A stretch of 64,000 nucleotides of DNA from assembly GCF_003148475.1 (NCBI RefSeq), contig NZ_QGGG01000005.1, forward strand, positions 62,001-126,000, written 5' to 3'. Shown here in pieces: positions 8,519-17,411 of the stretch. Position numbers and translations under genes: made by a program. The stretch is from Pseudaminobacter salicylatoxidans (GTDB taxonomy: Bacteria; Pseudomonadota; Alphaproteobacteria; Rhizobiales; Rhizobiaceae). Numbering within the stretch: the first letter of the stretch is position 1; each line of letters starts with the position of its first letter. Below the pieces are notes generated by a model. The model was not told the DNA's origin, ran no database searches, and saw only the letters and a program-made list of their open reading frames with translations.

Positions 8519-10108
8519 ATGTCGAATGAACTTGAATTTCTTAGCCGCAGTGTTGCCGCCGGCAAGCTCAACCGCCGCGACTTTCTTGGCCGCGCCGCTG
8601 CCCTGGGCGTCACCGCGACCTTCGCCAACTCGTTGCTGTCGGACGCCGCACGCGCGGCAGGCCCGGTCAAGGGCGGCCTGCTCAAGGCCGGCCTGCAGGG
8701 TGGCGAGTCCTCCAACGTCCTCGACCCGGCGCTCAATCTCAGCCAGGTGAACTTCAGCTTCGGCAAGTGCTGGGGCGAATTGCTGGTGGAGCTGAACCCC
8801 GACGGCAGCCTCGATAACCGCATCGCTGAATCCATCGGATCGTCGGCCGATGCCAAGACCTGGACCATGAAGATCCGCAAGGGGATCGAGTTCCACAACG
8901 GCAAGACGGTGACGCCGGAAGACGTCGTGGCCACGCTTGAGCGTCACGGCGACGAGGCGTCGAAATCGGCCGCCCTGGGCATCCTTGAAGGCATCGCTTC
9001 GATGAAGGCCAGCGGCGACGAGGTCGTCATCACCCTCAAGGACCCGAATGCCGACTTCCCCTATCTGATGGCGGACTACCATCTCGTCATCCAGCCGAAC
9101 GGCGGCAAGGATGATCCCAATGCCGGCATCAGCGCCGGTCCGTACAAGGTCAGCGTCAACGAGCCGGGCGTTCGCTATGGCGGCGAAAAATTCGCCAACT
9201 ACTGGCAGGGCGACAAGATCGGCCATGCCGCCCAGGTGGAAATCGTCGTCATCAACGACGCGACAGCGCGCACCTCGGCGCTTCAGGGCGGCCAGGTCCA
9301 TATGATCAACCGCGTCGAGCCCAAGATCGTCGATCTGGTCAAGCGCGTGCCGGGCGTGACCATCCAGACCGTTTCGGGCCGTGGCTTCTACCCGTTCAAC
9401 ATGTTCTGCGACACGGCGCCCTTCGACAACAACGATCTGCGCATGGCGCTCAAGCTCGCCATGAACCGCGAGGAGATGCTGGAGAAGATCCTGCGCGGCT
9501 ACGGCACAGTCGGTAACGACATTCCCGTCAACGAGGCCTATCCGCTGTTCTCCGACGATCTCGAGCCGCGCAAGTTCGACCCTGAAAAAGCCGCTGAACT
9601 CTACAAGAAGTCCGGTCATTCCGGCTCGATCCTGCTGCGCACTTCCGACGTGGCATTCCCCGGCGCGGTGGATGCGGCACAGCTCTATCAGCAGACCTGC
9701 GCCCAGGCCGGTATCAAGATCGAGGTCAAGCGCGAGCCGGGCGACGGCTACTGGTCTGAAGTCTGGAACAAGCAGCCCTTCTCGCTTTCCTACTGGGGCG
9801 GCCGCGCAACGCAGGATCAGATGTATTCCACCGCCTATATTTCAAGCGCGGACTGGAACGATACGCGCTTCAAGCGGCCCGACTTCGACAAGATGGTGCT
9901 TGCCGCGCGCGGCGAACTCGACCAGGACAAGCGCAAGAAGATGTATCGCGACATCGCCATGGTGATGCGCGACGAGGGTGGGCTGATCGTGCCATTCTTC
10001 AACCAGTATATCGATGCCACCGGTCAAGGCGTCGAAGGCTGGATGTCGAACCCCGCACAGGAAATGTGCGGCGGCTACGCATTGGCAATCTGCTGGCTGG
10101 CAGGCTGA
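8519..10108 (+). CDS. ABC transporter substrate-binding protein, family 5, Tat-exported (paralogue of preceding gene)
   Basis: This 529-residue protein has the same length as the gene before it, and long blocks are almost identical: the signal LNRRDFLGRAAALGVTATFA, DNNDLRMALKLAMNREEM and ASDVAFPGAVDAAQL-like segments. The pair therefore arose by tandem duplication. Differences cluster in positions such as the IKNIAGGAHYVFAM versus IQTVSGRGFYPFNM strand, which may change the ligand. It starts with ATG and is followed after 14 bp by the permease genes, so it is the main receptor of this transporter. The first gene probably supplies an alternative receptor. Confidence 0.9.
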   Translation: MSNELEFLSRSVAAGKLNRRDFLGRAAALGVTATFANSLLSDAARAAGPVKGGLLKAGLQGGESSNVLDPALNLSQVNFSFGKCWGELLVELNPDGSLDNRIAESIGSSADAKTWTMKIRKGIEFHNGKTVTPEDVVATLERHGDEASKSAALGILEGIASMKASGDEVVITLKDPNADFPYLMADYHLVIQPNGGKDDPNAGISAGPYKVSVNEPGVRYGGEKFANYWQGDKIGHAAQVEIVVINDATARTSALQGGQVHMINRVEPKIVDLVKRVPGVTIQTVSGRGFYPFNMFCDTAPFDNNDLRMALKLAMNREEMLEKILRGYGTVGNDIPVNEAYPLFSDDLEPRKFDPEKAAELYKKSGHSGSILLRTSDVAFPGAVDAAQLYQQTCAQAGIKIEVKREPGDGYWSEVWNKQPFSLSYWGGRATQDQMYSTAYISSADWNDTRFKRPDFDKMVLAARGELDQDKRKKMYRDIAMVMRDEGGLIVPFFNQYIDATGQGVEGWMSNPAQEMCGGYALAICWLAG

Positions 10109-10122
10109 TACAGGCCAGCTTC

Positions 10123-11082
10123 ATGAGCTTACCCATTGTGAAACTGATCGCCCAGCGCATTGCGCTGGGCCTGCTTCTCCTCTTCGCCGTCTCGGTCCTG
10201 ATCTTCGTGGGAACGCAGATCCTGCCCGGCGACGTGGCGCAGTCCATCCTTGGCCAGTCCGCGACCCCACAGGCGCTGGCGAATCTGCGCGAGCAGCTCG
10301 GGCTCAACGACCCCGCCTATGTGCGTTACTTCCGCTGGTTCTGGGGCATGCTGCACGGCGACATGGGCACCGCCCTGTCGAACGGGCAGGACATCGCCGC
10401 CTCGCTCGGCGGCCGGCTGAAGAACACGCTGTTTCTGGCCTTCTGGGCTGCCGTGATTTCGGTGCCGCTGGCCATCATTCTCGGCCTCATCGCCGTACGA
10501 CACCGGAACGGCCTCGTCGACAAGTTCATTTCCGGCTTCACGCTGGCGTCGATTTCGCTTCCGGAGTTCTTCATCGGCTACCTGCTGATCTATTTCGTCG
10601 CCGTCGAGCTTCAATGGCTGCCGAGCGTCTCGACCGTGTATGACAGCATGCCCTTCCTCGACCGCATGAAGGCGATTGCGCTGCCCGCCGCCACGCTGAC
10701 ACTGGTGGTGCTGGCGCATATGATGCGCATGACGCGGGCCGCCATCCTCAACGTCATGCAGTCGGCCTATATCGAAACAGCCGAACTCAAGGGACTGACG
10801 CCCTCGGAGATCATCCGTCGCCACGCATTCCCCAACGCCATCGCACCCATCGTCAACGTGGTCATGCTGAACCTGGCCTATCTCGTGGTCGGCGTGGTCG
10901 TGGTGGAGGTCATCTTCGTCTATCCCGGCATGGGGCAATATCTGGTGGACCATGTTGCCAAGCGCGACGTGCCGGTGGTGCAGGCCTGCGGCCTGATCTT
11001 CGCCGCCGTCTATATCGCGCTCAACATCATCGCCGACATCACAGCCATCGTGTCCAATCCGCGCCTCAGGCATCCGAAGTAA
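10123..11082 (+). CDS. Peptide-type ABC transporter permease (DppB family)
   Basis: This 319-residue inner-membrane permease has about six transmembrane segments. The first is IALGLLLLFAVSVLIFVG near the N-terminus, and the GDVAQSILGQSATP loop that follows is typical of DppB/OppB. The cytoplasmic EAA loop is seen at YIETAELKGLTPSEIIRRHA. The ATG at 10123 was preferred over an earlier in-frame ATG that lies inside the preceding gene. It pairs with the DppC-type permease 13 bp downstream. Confidence 0.9.
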   Translation: MSLPIVKLIAQRIALGLLLLFAVSVLIFVGTQILPGDVAQSILGQSATPQALANLREQLGLNDPAYVRYFRWFWGMLHGDMGTALSNGQDIAASLGGRLKNTLFLAFWAAVISVPLAIILGLIAVRHRNGLVDKFISGFTLASISLPEFFIGYLLIYFVAVELQWLPSVSTVYDSMPFLDRMKAIALPAATLTLVVLAHMMRMTRAAILNVMQSAYIETAELKGLTPSEIIRRHAFPNAIAPIVNVVMLNLAYLVVGVVVVEVIFVYPGMGQYLVDHVAKRDVPVVQACGLIFAAVYIALNIIADITAIVSNPRLRHPK

Positions 11083-11095
11083 GGGGGACGGGTTC

Positions 11096-11920
11096 ATGCT
11101 GAAAAACATTCCGCTGAGCGCCTGGCTTGGCCTCATCGTCACCGGCCTGTTCGTCTTTGCGGCTGTCTTCGCGCCCTGGGTGGCGCCCTTCCCCAATGCC
11201 GCGATCGTCGGCGATGTGTGGGAGCCGATGTCTTCCGCCCACTTGCTCGGCACCGACAATCTCGGTCGCGACCTGCTCTCGCGCATGATCTACGGTGCGC
11301 GCACCACGATCCTGATCGCCGCGCTCGCCACCGCGCTGTCCTTCACCATGGGGTCGGTACTCGGCTTCACCGCGGCGGTTATCGGCGGCTGGATCGACCA
11401 GACCATGTCGCGCGGCATTGATCTTCTGATGTCGATCCCGACGCTCATTTTCGCGCTGGTCGTGCTGTCGGTACTGCCCGGCAATATCGTGACGCTGATC
11501 GTGGTCATGGGCGTTCTCGACTCCACCCGCGTCTATCGTCTCGCCCGTGCCGTGGCCGTCGACATCAACGTCATGGATTTCGTCGAGGCCGCCAAGCTGC
11601 GCGGCGAAGGCCGCATCTGGATCATTTTCCGTGAGATCCTGCCCAATGCGCTGTCGCCGCTGGTGGCGGAGCTTGGCCTGCGCTTCATCTTTGCGGTGCT
11701 GTTCCTGTCAGCGCTGTCCTTCCTCGGCCTCGGCGTTCAGCCGCCGGAAGCCGACTGGGGCGGCATGGTCAAGGAAAACAAGGAGGGCATCGTGTTCGGC
11801 ATTCCGGCAGCCCTCATTCCCGCCGCCGGCATCGCGGTGCTGGCCATCTCGGTCAACCTTGTGGCCGACTGGATTCTCAACCGCACCACCGACCTGAAGG
11901 GAGGCCGCGGCAATGGATAA
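11096..11920 (+). CDS. Peptide-type ABC transporter permease (DppC family)
   Basis: This 274-residue permease has an N-terminal membrane segment (LGLIVTGLFVFAAVFAPWVA), the DppC hallmark HLLGTDNLGRDLLSRMIYGA before the second segment, and the EAA loop FVEAAKLRGEGRIWIIFREI. It overlaps the ATPase gene by 8 bp, indicating coupled translation. It forms the transmembrane pair with the preceding DppB-type protein. Confidence 0.9.
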   Translation: MLKNIPLSAWLGLIVTGLFVFAAVFAPWVAPFPNAAIVGDVWEPMSSAHLLGTDNLGRDLLSRMIYGARTTILIAALATALSFTMGSVLGFTAAVIGGWIDQTMSRGIDLLMSIPTLIFALVVLSVLPGNIVTLIVVMGVLDSTRVYRLARAVAVDINVMDFVEAAKLRGEGRIWIIFREILPNALSPLVAELGLRFIFAVLFLSALSFLGLGVQPPEADWGGMVKENKEGIVFGIPAALIPAAGIAVLAISVNLVADWILNRTTDLKGGRGNG

Positions 11921-13580
11921 GCTCGCACCCCGGCGCGATGGCGCATCCGGCAAGCTGCTCGACATCCGCAACCTCAAGATCGAAGCCGCCGTCTACCCGC
12001 CGGGCGAGACACCGCGCAACATCGTCATCGTCGATGGCGTCTCGCTCGCGCTCGAACGCGGCAAGGTGCTCGGCCTCATCGGCGAATCCGGTGCTGGCAA
12101 GTCCACCATCGGCCTCTCCTCCATGGCCTATGGCCGCGGCGGCGTACGCATCACCGGCGGCGAGGTCGTGCTCAACGGTCGCGATATCCTGAAACTCCGC
12201 AAGGGCGGACTTCGCGCATTGCGCGGCCGCGAGGTCTGCTATGTCGCGCAGTCGGCCGCCGCCGCGTTCAACCCCGCGCACCGCCTGATGAAGCAGGTGG
12301 TGGAAGCCTCGCTCAAGCACGGCGTCGCCAGCCGCGCAGAGGCGGAGAGGCGGGCGGTGAACCTGTTCCGCAAACTCAGCCTGCCGGACCCCGAAAACAT
12401 CGGCAACCGCTTCCCCCACCAGGTTTCCGGCGGCCAGTTGCAGCGCGTCATGACCGCGATGGCGCTGTGTTCCGAGCCCGACCTGATCGTTTTCGACGAG
12501 CCGACGACGGCTCTCGACGTCACCACCCAGATCGACGTTCTGGCCGCGATCAAGGAGGCGATCCGCGATACCGGCGTGGCGGCGCTCTACATCACCCACG
12601 ACCTCGCCGTGGTGGCGCAGGTTGCCGACGACATCGCCGTGCTGCGGCATGGCAAGCTGGTGGAATGGGGCGATACCCGGCAGATCATCACCCAGCCAAA
12701 GCAGGAATACACCAGCGAACTCGTTTCGGTTCACCAGATCGAACATGAGGAGAACGCTCCCCACGAAACGCCGGTGCTGTCGGTGAAGAACGTCACCGCA
12801 GCCTATGGCGGTGGCATGATCAAGGTGCTGAAGAACGTCTCGGTCGATATCTGCGCGGGCCAGACACTTGCCGTGGTGGGCGAATCCGGCTCGGGCAAGT
12901 CCACGCTGGGACGTGCCATAACCGGTCTTTTGCCACCGCTCGAAGGCAGCATCACCTTCGGTGGGCGCGCCTTGCCCGGTCGATTGTCCGACCGCAGCAA
13001 GGAAGACCTGCGCCAACTGCAGATGATCTACCAGATGGCCGACGTGGCGATGAACCCGCGCCAGACCGTGGGCACCATCATCGGCCGGCCGCTGGAGTTC
13101 TATTTCGGCCTGCGCGGGCGTGAGCGCGACAAGCGCGTGGCCGAATTGCTCGACAAGATCGAAATGGGAAAAGGTTTCGTCGATCGCTACCCGGCCGAAC
13201 TTTCCGGCGGCCAGAAGCAACGCGTCTGCATTGCGCGGGCGCTGGCGGCAAAGCCCAGCCTCATCATCTGCGACGAAGTCACCAGCGCCCTCGACCCTCT
13301 GGTCGCGCATGGCATTCTGGAGTTGCTGCTGGGGCTGCAGAAGGAGGAACAGGTTGCCTACCTGTTCATCACCCACGACCTCGCCACGGTGAAGTCGATC
13401 GCGGATTCGATCGCGGTCATGTATCGCGGCGAGATCGTGCGCTATGGCCCCAAGAGCCAGGTGCTCAAGCCGCCCTTCGACGCCTATACCGATCTGCTCC
13501 TGTCTTCCGTTCCGGAAATGGAAGTGGGCTGGCTGGAAAAGGCCATCGCCGGCCGCCGCATGGAAAGCGCGGGGAACTGA
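11913..13580 (+). CDS. Fused double ATPase of a peptide-type ABC transporter (DppD-DppF fusion)
   Basis: This 555-residue protein holds two complete nucleotide-binding domains in tandem. The first has Walker A GESGAGKST near residue 60 and the signature VSGGQLQRV. The second, from about residue 285, has Walker A GESGSGKST and signature LSGGQKQRV. Each Walker B ends in Asp-Glu ([10 protein letters not shown] and ICDEVTSALD). It energises import by the two permeases just upstream. Single-chain double ATPases are common for this transporter family in Rhizobiales. The transcript probably ends near the RIME repeat that begins 11 bp after the stop. Confidence 0.92.
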   Translation: MDKLAPRRDGASGKLLDIRNLKIEAAVYPPGETPRNIVIVDGVSLALERGKVLGLIGESGAGKSTIGLSSMAYGRGGVRITGGEVVLNGRDILKLRKGGLRALRGREVCYVAQSAAAAFNPAHRLMKQVVEASLKHGVASRAEAERRAVNLFRKLSLPDPENIGNRFPHQVSGGQLQRVMTAMALCSEPDLIVFDEPTTALDVTTQIDVLAAIKEAIRDTGVAALYITHDLAVVAQVADDIAVLRHGKLVEWGDTRQIITQPKQEYTSELVSVHQIEHEENAPHETPVLSVKNVTAAYGGGMIKVLKNVSVDICAGQTLAVVGESGSGKSTLGRAITGLLPPLEGSITFGGRALPGRLSDRSKEDLRQLQMIYQMADVAMNPRQTVGTIIGRPLEFYFGLRGRERDKRVAELLDKIEMGKGFVDRYPAELSGGQKQRVCIARALAAKPSLIICDEVTSALDPLVAHGILELLLGLQKEEQVAYLFITHDLATVKSIADSIAVMYRGEIVRYGPKSQVLKPPFDAYTDLLLSSVPEMEVGWLEKAIAGRRMESAGN

Positions 13581-13590
13581 TCGCGCCGGA

Positions 13591-13691
13591 CCAGAGCATG
13601 ATCCCGAAAAGTGAAACCGGTTTCGGAAAAGATCATGCTCAAACAAACAGAGAGAGTCTGATGATAATTCGAGAAAACGTCACCAGACTCT
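13591..13691. repeat. RIME-like intergenic element with two palindromes
   Basis: The first palindrome runs 13594-13640: GAGCATGATC at the left pairs with GATCATGCTC at the right, enclosing CCGAAAAGTG and CCGGTTTCGG, which can form an inner stem. The second has arms AGAGTCTG (13653-13660) and CAGACTCT (13684-13691). The core GAGCATGATCCCGAAAAGTG is the widely repeated Rhizobiales intergenic mosaic element known from Rhizobium and relatives. This is the only copy I noticed. It may also act as an mRNA-end hairpin for the ATPase transcript. Confidence 0.85.
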
Positions 13692-13796
13692 AACACCTGC
13701 CCATGTGCGGCGCGCAGTTTGTGGCGACTTCATTCTGCGTAAAATCCTCCCCGGAAATCGGCTACGGTTCCCGGGATTTCAGGCGGAGAGCGGCCC

Positions 13797-14636
13797 ATGG
13801 CGCTGAAGAACAAACTGTTGCTCATCATTCTCGACGGCGTGCCCTATCGCAACTGGCGCCGCCTGTTCGGCAATCTTGAAGGTTGGGTACATTCGGGCGA
13901 AGCGCGCGTGTGGAAGATGCGCTCGGTGCTGCCGTCCACCTCGGCCTGCTGCTACGCCTCGATCCATACCGGCACGCCACCGCAGGTGCACGGTATTCTC
14001 TCCAACGAGAACCGGTTCCGCATCGAGCAGCCCGACCTGTTTTCCGAGATTTCCAGGGCCGGCGGCAAGACCGGCGCGGTGACGCATTCCTACTGGTCGG
14101 AATTCTTCAACCGTTACCCCTTCGATCTCGTCGACGACATGGAATATGACGAGCCGGGCGGACCGATCAGCCATGGCCGCTTCCACACCATGACCGGCTA
14201 CAACCACAAGAACCAGATGACGCCGAGCGACGTGGACCTGTTCGCCACGCTTACCATGCTGACGAAGCGTCACGGCATCGACTATGGCATCCTGCATACC
14301 TGCACGCTGGACTCCATGGGTCATCGCTACGGCCATGACTGCATCGAGATGGACCACGCCTGCTACGCGATGGACGGCATGCTCGCCGCCTTCCTGCCGA
14401 AATGGATCGAGGCCGGCTATGAGGTGATGGTCACAGCCGACCATGGCCAGACCGACCGCGGCCACCATGGCGGACGCGAGGACGATCAGCAGGATTTCGC
14501 GCTCTATTATTTCGGCGGGGCTGAGGGTCCGGAAAACGAGGTTCTGCTTGACCAGCTCCAGCTCGCGCCGACAGTGCTTGACCGGCTCGGCGTGGAGGTA
14601 CCCGGCTCGATGAAAGCCCGGCCCTTCCTGCAATGA
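13797..14636 (+). CDS. Alkaline phosphatase superfamily protein (nucleotide pyrophosphatase/phosphodiesterase-like)
   Basis: This 279-residue protein has the metal and nucleophile pattern of the superfamily. LLLIILDGVPY at residues 7-17 has the first metal Asp. VLPSTSACCYASIHTG has the nucleophilic Ser/Thr segment. HTCTLDSMGHRYG has a metal Asp and His, and TADHGQTDRGHHGG has Asp-His plus a later His. It is short and has no signal peptide, so it is probably cytoplasmic. It lies downstream of the peptide-type transporter, which may import a phosphorus-containing substrate. That link is inferred from position only. Confidence 0.8.
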   Translation: MALKNKLLLIILDGVPYRNWRRLFGNLEGWVHSGEARVWKMRSVLPSTSACCYASIHTGTPPQVHGILSNENRFRIEQPDLFSEISRAGGKTGAVTHSYWSEFFNRYPFDLVDDMEYDEPGGPISHGRFHTMTGYNHKNQMTPSDVDLFATLTMLTKRHGIDYGILHTCTLDSMGHRYGHDCIEMDHACYAMDGMLAAFLPKWIEAGYEVMVTADHGQTDRGHHGGREDDQQDFALYYFGGAEGPENEVLLDQLQLAPTVLDRLGVEVPGSMKARPFLQ

Positions 14637-14647
14637 GGTGAAGCAGT

Positions 14648-14675
14648 CGGCCGGCGCGATAGTCGCGAACGGCCG
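14648..14675. terminator. Hairpin between convergent genes
   Basis: CGGCCG at 14648-14653 pairs with CGGCCG at 14670-14675, and an inner stem CGCGA (14655-14659) / TCGCG (14663-14667) closes on a 3-base loop. It sits in the 50-bp gap between converging genes and could end both transcripts, but neither side shows a T-run. Confidence 0.45.
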
Positions 14676-14686
14676 GTCGCTGCGGC

Positions 14687-15430
14687 CTACAAACGCCCGG
14701 CCTCGATGATCTGGCGCAGGAATTCCCTCGTCCGCTCCTCCTTCGGATTGCCGAAGATCTGTTCGGGTGGCCCCGCTTCGAGCAAGCGGCCGCGTTCCAG
14801 GAAGACCACGAGATCCGAAACCTCACGCGCAAACTGCATCTCATGCGTGGCAAGGATCATGGTCATGCCGTCGCGGGCCAGATCGCGCACGATGTTCAGC
14901 ACCTCGGCCACCAGTTCCGGGTCCAGCGCCGACGTGATCTCGTCCAGAAGCAGCGCCTCGGGCCGCATGGCGATGGCACGGACAATGGCGACACGCTGCT
15001 GCTGGCCGCCTGAAAGCTGATCGGGATAGTAGCTGGCGCGATGATCCAGGTTCACCCGCTTCAGCAATTCGCGTGCGCGTTGCAGCGCCGCGTCGCGCGG
15101 CTCGCCCAGAAGCTTCACCGGACCGACCGCGATGTTTTCCTCGACCGTCATATGCGGGAAAAGGTTGAAGGACTGAAACACCATTCCCACCTTGCGCCGC
15201 AGCCGGTTGAGGTTCACGCCGGGACCGGAGACCACGTCATCGTTCACGCGGATCGTGCCGCCGTCGATGGTTTCCAGCGCGTTCAGGCAACGCAGGAGCG
15301 TTGACTTGCCCGATCCCGAAGCCCCGATCAATGTCACCACCTGATGGCGGTCGACCTGCAGGTCGACGCCTTTCAGCACCTCATGTGGGCCATAGTTCTT
15401 TTGCAGGCCCTCAACTTCGATGAATGCCAT
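14687..15430 (-). CDS. Polar amino-acid ABC transporter ATP-binding protein (GlnQ/HisP type)
   Basis: This 247-residue ATPase has Walker A GASGSGKST, signature LSGGQQQRVAIVRA, Walker B LLLDEITSALD and the switch His in LATHEMQFAREVSD, which is characteristic of amino-acid uptake ATPases. The start at 15430 (MAFIEVEGLQKNYG) is 1 bp from the permease stop. It is the last gene of a leftward cluster, after the permease, the binding protein and a class C26 hydrolase. Confidence 0.92.
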   Translation of the reverse strand: MAFIEVEGLQKNYGPHEVLKGVDLQVDRHQVVTLIGASGSGKSTLLRCLNALETIDGGTIRVNDDVVSGPGVNLNRLRRKVGMVFQSFNLFPHMTVEENIAVGPVKLLGEPRDAALQRARELLKRVNLDHRASYYPDQLSGGQQQRVAIVRAIAMRPEALLLDEITSALDPELVAEVLNIVRDLARDGMTMILATHEMQFAREVSDLVVFLERGRLLEAGPPEQIFGNPKEERTREFLRQIIEAGRL

Positions 15431-15431
15431 G

Positions 15432-16496
15432 TCAGCCCCTCGTACGCTTGGCGGCCCGCGCCAGCATCCAGTCGACATATCTGGTCTGCGGGATGGTAAT
15501 CACCACGAACAGGATCGCGACCACGGTGACCGATGACAGGTTGAAGCTGGACGAGGCGTAGAACTTGGCCTGATTGAAGGCGTCGAGCGTGCCGATCACG
15601 TTCACCAGCGACGTGTCCTTCTGCAGCGCGATGAAGGTGCTCAGCAGCGGCGGGATCACAATACGGATTGCCTGCGGCAGGATGAAATAGCGCAGCGTCT
15701 GCACGTAGCTGAAGCCAAGCGACCGGGCGGCCGACCATTGCGAAGGGTGGATCGAAGCGATGCCCGACCGGTAGATCTCCGCCACATAGGCGCTATAGGT
15801 CAGCGACAGGGCCAGAATGGCGAACCAGTCGGGCGACAGCCGCGAAATCACCGGCAGGTTGGTCAGCGGCAGGCCGAAACCGATCAGGTAAAGCACAATC
15901 ACCGCAGGAACGGCCCGCATCAGGTCGATATAGGCCACCGCCATGAAGCGCAGCGGCGCGCCGGCCCTGCCCGGCGCCATCCGTGCCACTGCCAGAACGA
16001 GCCCGAATGCCAGAACGATCACCTGCGAGATGACGGCGAGCTTGATATTCACAAGGAAGGCCCTGGCGACGTCAAAGGCGCTGGCGCGCATGAGGTCCCA
16101 TTGCAGGAAGGTGCGCTGGATATTGCCATCGTTCATGAGCAGAAGCTGTGTGAACGCGAAAGCGAGAACGACGGCCACCGAGAAGCCCCAGGTGACAAAA
16201 GTGTTCTGACGCGACTGCGCGGCAGAGGCGCGAGCGGCAAGCACGTTGCCTCCGGCCGTTTCCTTGCGGGCGCGCAAGGCAAGCAGGAATGCCGAGAGCG
16301 CCGAAAGCAGCGCCAGCGCCCCGGCGGCGAGGGCAAGCACGATGACCCACAGGCTGAACGTGTTCAGCTCTGCGGAGGTGATGCCGCTACGCACCGTTCC
16401 GCCCAGTGTGCCGATGAAAAACAGCAGCAGAACCGCCGTGGCCAGTGCGGCGACGGCAGGTTCCATACTGCGCGGAGCAGGGCTCAGCGTGGTCAT
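15432..16496 (-). CDS. Polar amino-acid ABC transporter permease with extended N-terminus
   Basis: The C-terminal 220 residues are a HisM/GlnP-type permease, with FLVNIKLAVISQVIVLAFGL as first segment and an EAA loop near WSAARSLGFSYVQTLRYFIL. Unlike ordinary 220-residue members, this 354-residue protein has about 130 extra N-terminal residues with two or three predicted membrane segments (AVAALATAVLLLFFIG; VIVLALAAGALALLSALSAF; SVAVVLAFAFTQLLLM). Long permeases of this kind occur where one polypeptide serves as a homodimeric channel. No second permease gene is present here, which fits that. Confidence 0.88.
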   Translation of the reverse strand: MTTLSPAPRSMEPAVAALATAVLLLFFIGTLGGTVRSGITSAELNTFSLWVIVLALAAGALALLSALSAFLLALRARKETAGGNVLAARASAAQSRQNTFVTWGFSVAVVLAFAFTQLLLMNDGNIQRTFLQWDLMRASAFDVARAFLVNIKLAVISQVIVLAFGLVLAVARMAPGRAGAPLRFMAVAYIDLMRAVPAVIVLYLIGFGLPLTNLPVISRLSPDWFAILALSLTYSAYVAEIYRSGIASIHPSQWSAARSLGFSYVQTLRYFILPQAIRIVIPPLLSTFIALQKDTSLVNVIGTLDAFNQAKFYASSSFNLSSVTVVAILFVVITIPQTRYVDWMLARAAKRTRG

Positions 16497-16518
16497 GCGC
16501 TTTCCTTCGGTGTCCTGA

Positions 16519-17367
16519 TTACGGCTTCTGCCAGAGCGGGACGCTGTTGGGGTCGGCCCCGAAGAGCGGCGTCAGATAGTTGGCCGACAGGGTCGTCAGC
16601 GTGCCGTCCTTGATCATATCGCCCACGACCGCATCGACGGTCACCGTATTGGCCGATCCCTTCGGTGTGATCACGCCATAACCCTGATCGAGGGCGAACT
16701 GGCCGATGACGGCGATCGCGCCCTTGGTGCCGGACGTGGCCGACAAAACCAGCGTGGTGTCGGAGACAATCGCGTCCACCTGGCCGGCCATCAGCGCCGT
16801 CACCATGTCAGGCTGCGACTGGTAGAGCGCGGGCTGAATTTCGGGTTTGAGGGTGTTCACCACCCAGTCCGAACCCATATTGCCCTGCAGCACCCCGATG
16901 CGCTTGCTGCGCAGGGTCTCGGCCGTCACATCGGCACCAGCCTTCACCGCCACTCCGAGATTCGAGCCGAAATAGGGCTGGCTGAAATCGAAGACCTGCT
17001 TGCGGGCCTCGGTGATGGTGGTCGAAGCGATGGCGACGTCGTAATCCTTCGCGGTGCCCGAGATATACTGGTCCCAGGCGAGGTTCATCAGCTTCAGATT
17101 CTTCAGGCCGGCCCGATGCGCGATCTCGGCCGCCATGCAATATTCGTATCCGTCCTGCACGGCCGTTGGCGAAACGCCGTTGTACCAGCCCGGATTGGGC
17201 AGAACGGTCGCCACGGTCAGCGTGTCGGGCTCGACCGTGGTCAGGCTGATCGAGCCTGCCGTGCCGGTCGGCGCGCAATTGCCGTAGTTGGGCGCGACGC
17301 CATCGGCCATAGCCGGACTTGCCAGAAGTGCGGCAACGGCGACAGCGCCAAGGATTGTGTGCTTCAT
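16519..17367 (-). CDS. Amino-acid ABC transporter substrate-binding protein, family 3
   Basis: This 282-residue protein has a Sec signal peptide (MKHTILGAVAVAALLASPAMA) and the family-3 solute-binding fold: LKLMNLAWDQYISGTAKDYD and STTITEARKQVFDFSQPYF, followed by KRIGVLQGNMGSDWV and the hinge. The start ATG at 17367 was chosen for the signal peptide, with GGGAGAAAC upstream. It delivers an amino acid or a small derivative to the permease 22 bp away. The neighbouring gamma-glutamyl hydrolase suggests a gamma-glutamyl compound, but this is inference. Confidence 0.9.
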   Translation of the reverse strand: MKHTILGAVAVAALLASPAMADGVAPNYGNCAPTGTAGSISLTTVEPDTLTVATVLPNPGWYNGVSPTAVQDGYEYCMAAEIAHRAGLKNLKLMNLAWDQYISGTAKDYDVAIASTTITEARKQVFDFSQPYFGSNLGVAVKAGADVTAETLRSKRIGVLQGNMGSDWVVNTLKPEIQPALYQSQPDMVTALMAGQVDAIVSDTTLVLSATSGTKGAIAVIGQFALDQGYGVITPKGSANTVTVDAVVGDMIKDGTLTTLSANYLTPLFGADPNSVPLWQKP

Positions 17368-17411
17368 TTGGTTTCTCCCTGTGTCTGAAGATGTCGGCAA
17401 GGCGTATGGCC

